Assembly (NCBI RefSeq): GCF_034670005.1
Contig: NZ_JAXMOH010000010.1
Span: 62,001-126,000 of the forward strand
Length of the DNA stretch: 64,000 nucleotides
Direction of reading: 5' to 3'
Source of the DNA: Thalassobius sp034670005
GTDB taxonomy: Bacteria > Pseudomonadota > Alphaproteobacteria > Rhodobacterales > Rhodobacteraceae
In this document: positions 62,211 to 64,000 of the stretch, piece by piece
Layout of the letters: every line of letters begins with the position of its first letter
Numbering within the stretch: the first letter of the stretch is position 1
Translations under genes and position numbers: made by a program
The notes under the pieces: generated by a model
The model's input: the letters and a program-made list of their open reading frames with translations, nothing else
The model's database searches: none
What the model was told of the DNA's origin: nothing

Positions 62211-64000
62211 TCAGCTGGCTTTCTTGATGCCGATCATCCGCGCCCGCGCCCGCGGGTCGTGATCGAACAGACCCGCCAATTGCTCGGTCATTGCGCCCGC
62301 CAACTGCTCGGCATCGGTGATTGTTACCGCATGCTGATAATAGCGCGTCACGTCATGGCCGATGCCGATGGCGATCAGTTCCACCTGTTTGCGCTTTTCC
62401 ACCATCGCGATGACGTCGCGCAGATGTTTTTCCAGATAATTGGCCGGATTCACCGACAAGGTCGAATCGTCCACCGGGGCACCATCTGAAATCACCATCA
62501 GGATCTTGCGCTGTTCGTGACGCGCCAGCATGCGCCGGTGCGCCCATTCCAGCGCTTCGCCATCGATGTTTTCCTTCAGCAAGCCTTCCTTCATCATCAG
62601 GCCCAGATTGGCCTTGGTCCGGCGCATAGGCGCGTCGGCCTTTTTATAGATGATGTGGCGCAGGTCGTTCAGCCGCCCGGGCTGCTGCGGCCGGCCCTCG
62701 GCAAGCCATTTCTCGCGTGCCTGTCCGCCCTTCCAGGCGCGGGTAGTGAAGCCCAGGACCTCGACCTTCACGTCGCAGCGTTCGAGCGTGGAAGCCAGAA
62801 CATCGGCACAGATCGCAGCGATGGAAATTGGCCGCCCCCGCATCGACCCGGAATTGTCCAGTAGCAAAGTCACCACCGTATCGCGGAATTCGGTATCCTT
62901 TTCGACCTTGAAAGACAAAGGCGTGGTCGGATTGGCGACAACCCGCGCCAGACGTCCGGCATCCAGAATGCCTTCTTCCATGTCGAACAGCCAGGATCGG
63001 CTTTGCTGTGCCTGCAACCGCCGCTGCAACTTGTTGGCCAGACGGCTGACCGCACCCTTGAGCGGTTCAAGTTGCTGATCGAGATAGGCGCGCAGCCGCT
63101 CCAGTTCGGCCGGTTCGGCCAAATCTTCGGCGGCAATCTCTTCGTCAAAACTGCTGTCATAGACGGTGTAATTCGGATCGGCCTCGGATGCGGGCGGTGG
63201 CGGCGGCGGTTCCAGCGGCGCGTCGCCATCGGGCAGATCGGTTTCTTCCGACATCTCGTCCTCGGCCAGATCATCCATGCTGACCTGGGCTTCGGAACTG
63301 TCCTGGGTTTCGTCCTGGGACCGTTCCGGATCGGCCTCGGCTTCGGGATCGTCCTGATCATCCTGACCGGCATCGTCCTGATCGGACTGGTCTTCGCTGT
63401 CCTCCTCGGCGTCGTCCTGCTGGTCGTCGTCTTCCTGATCGGGATCATCGCCCAGCTGATCGCCATAGCCCAGATCTTCGATGACCTTGCGGGCCAATCT
63501 GGCGAACGCCGCCTGATCGGACAGATTTTCCTGAAGGTTTTCCAGCGTGTCGCCAGCCTGGTTTTCGATAAACCCGCGCCACAGCTCCATCACGTTGTCA
63601 CAGGCCGGGGGCAGGTCGCGCCCGGTTGCCAGATGGCGGATCATATACCCTGCGGCGACCGACAATGGCGCCTCTGAAGGTTGCTTGATCTGATCGTAGC
63701 CCAGCCGCCGCGCCTCGGTCTCCATCTTGACGTCGATATTGCCAGCGGTGCCCGGCATGTCGCGGGCTCCCATCGCTTCGCAGCGGGCGGTTTCCATCGC
63801 CTCATACAGGCTGCGGGCCATATCGCCGGGCGGCGCATAGCGTGCATGGGTGCTATCGTCGTGATACCGCCGCTGCATGGCCAGCGCATCGGCGGTGCCG
63901 CGCGCCAGCAGGACTTCGTCGCGTGTCATCCGGCGGCTGACCTGCGGCAGGCGCATCGTATCACCCGCAAGCCCGGCGGGATCGACCGAATAGGCCACGT
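62211..64000 (-). CDS. cobT: Cobaltochelatase subunit CobT (N-terminus outside window)
   Basis: CobT forms the AAA+/VWA-type chelatase with CobS and CobN, which inserts cobalt into hydrogenobyrinate a,c-diamide for aerobic cobalamin synthesis. About 596 residues are visible, including the AYSVDPAGLAGDTMRLPQ segment near the N-terminus. A long acidic linker (many Asp and Glu, about 190-275 of the visible part) and a C-terminal VWA domain follow; the MIDAS motif reads VVTLLLDNSGSMRGRPIS, and VISDGAPVDDSTL follows. The gene runs off the right edge, so some 25-40 residues are missing. The GTG near the edge is not a real start. Confidence 0.95.
   Translation of the reverse strand, partial: VAYSVDPAGLAGDTMRLPQVSRRMTRDEVLLARGTADALAMQRRYHDDSTHARYAPPGDMARSLYEAMETARCEAMGARDMPGTAGNIDVKMETEARRLGYDQIKQPSEAPLSVAAGYMIRHLATGRDLPPACDNVMELWRGFIENQAGDTLENLQENLSDQAAFARLARKVIEDLGYGDQLGDDPDQEDDDQQDDAEEDSEDQSDQDDAGQDDQDDPEAEADPERSQDETQDSSEAQVSMDDLAEDEMSEETDLPDGDAPLEPPPPPPASEADPNYTVYDSSFDEEIAAEDLAEPAELERLRAYLDQQLEPLKGAVSRLANKLQRRLQAQQSRSWLFDMEEGILDAGRLARVVANPTTPLSFKVEKDTEFRDTVVTLLLDNSGSMRGRPISIAAICADVLASTLERCDVKVEVLGFTTRAWKGGQAREKWLAEGRPQQPGRLNDLRHIIYKKADAPMRRTKANLGLMMKEGLLKENIDGEALEWAHRRMLARHEQRKILMVISDGAPVDDSTLSVNPANYLEKHLRDVIAMVEKRKQVELIAIGIGHDVTRYYQHAVTITDAEQLAGAMTEQLAGLFDHDPRARARMIGIKKAS

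Overview
The window is GC-rich chromosomal DNA from an alphaproteobacterium, most probably a member of the Rhodobacteraceae (Roseobacter group). The evidence is family-level. FtsZ ends in a EIPAFLRRQ-type tail. A small DUF2484 membrane protein precedes murB, and a small anchored protein is wedged between glyQ and glyS. A SAM-II riboswitch precedes metZ, and CobT, FolE2 and a UbiH-type hydroxylase have the sequence style of this family. No species can be named from the sequence alone. There are no tRNA or rRNA genes, CRISPR arrays or intact mobile elements that I can see; the only mobile-element trace is a decayed transposase fragment near 30.1 kb.

Layout. 1-3.3 kb: xanthine dehydrogenase xdhA-xdhB (minus, xdhB cut by the window edge). 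3.5-9.7 kb: an SRPBCC protein, dnaE, slyX, a glutathione transferase and an alpha/beta hydrolase. 9.8-12.4 kb: SAM-II riboswitch, metZ and folE2. 12.6-16.7 kb: two small proteins, a TrkH potassium transporter and a secreted trypsin-fold protein that has lost its catalytic triad. 16.9-24.1 kb: glyQ, a small anchored protein, glyS, a pyruvate phosphate dikinase and a SleB-type wall hydrolase. 24.3-29.6 kb: folB (with an extra C-terminal domain), folP, ilvC, and a tandem Lrp/AsnC pair followed by a class V aminotransferase. 29.6-30.5 kb: a gene-poor stretch with an IS remnant. 30.5-40.4 kb: a chemoreceptor, a UbiH-type hydroxylase, a HAD nucleotidase, a GntR regulator, a membrane glycosyltransferase with an MshEN-like N-terminus, carA, a YqeY-like protein and a YhiN-type flavoprotein.

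40.5-55.8 kb is the second half of the division and cell wall (dcw) cluster: ftsW, murG, murC, an amino-acid permease, DUF2484, murB, ddl, ftsQ, ftsA, ftsZ, lpxC, bamD, recN. The genes make the lipid II precursor (murG, murC, murB, ddl), build the divisome (ftsW, ftsQ, ftsA, ftsZ), commit lipid A synthesis (lpxC) and assemble the outer membrane (bamD). Most junctions from murG to ftsA are ATGA overlaps or very short gaps. ftsZ is set apart by a 356-bp leader with a consensus DnaA box. 55.9-64 kb: an FAD-linked oxidase, a CLC-type chloride transporter, a DUF427 protein, an aminopeptidase P and a truncated cobT.

The observations I rate highest are a pair of about 115-bp repeats placed just after the stop codons of glyS and cobT, with a hairpin conserved in both; the SAM-II aptamer of metZ with a downstream terminator and a hairpin touching the Shine-Dalgarno; the dead trypsin-fold protein; a permease inserted between murC and murB; and the domain fusions of FolB and of the glycosyltransferase.
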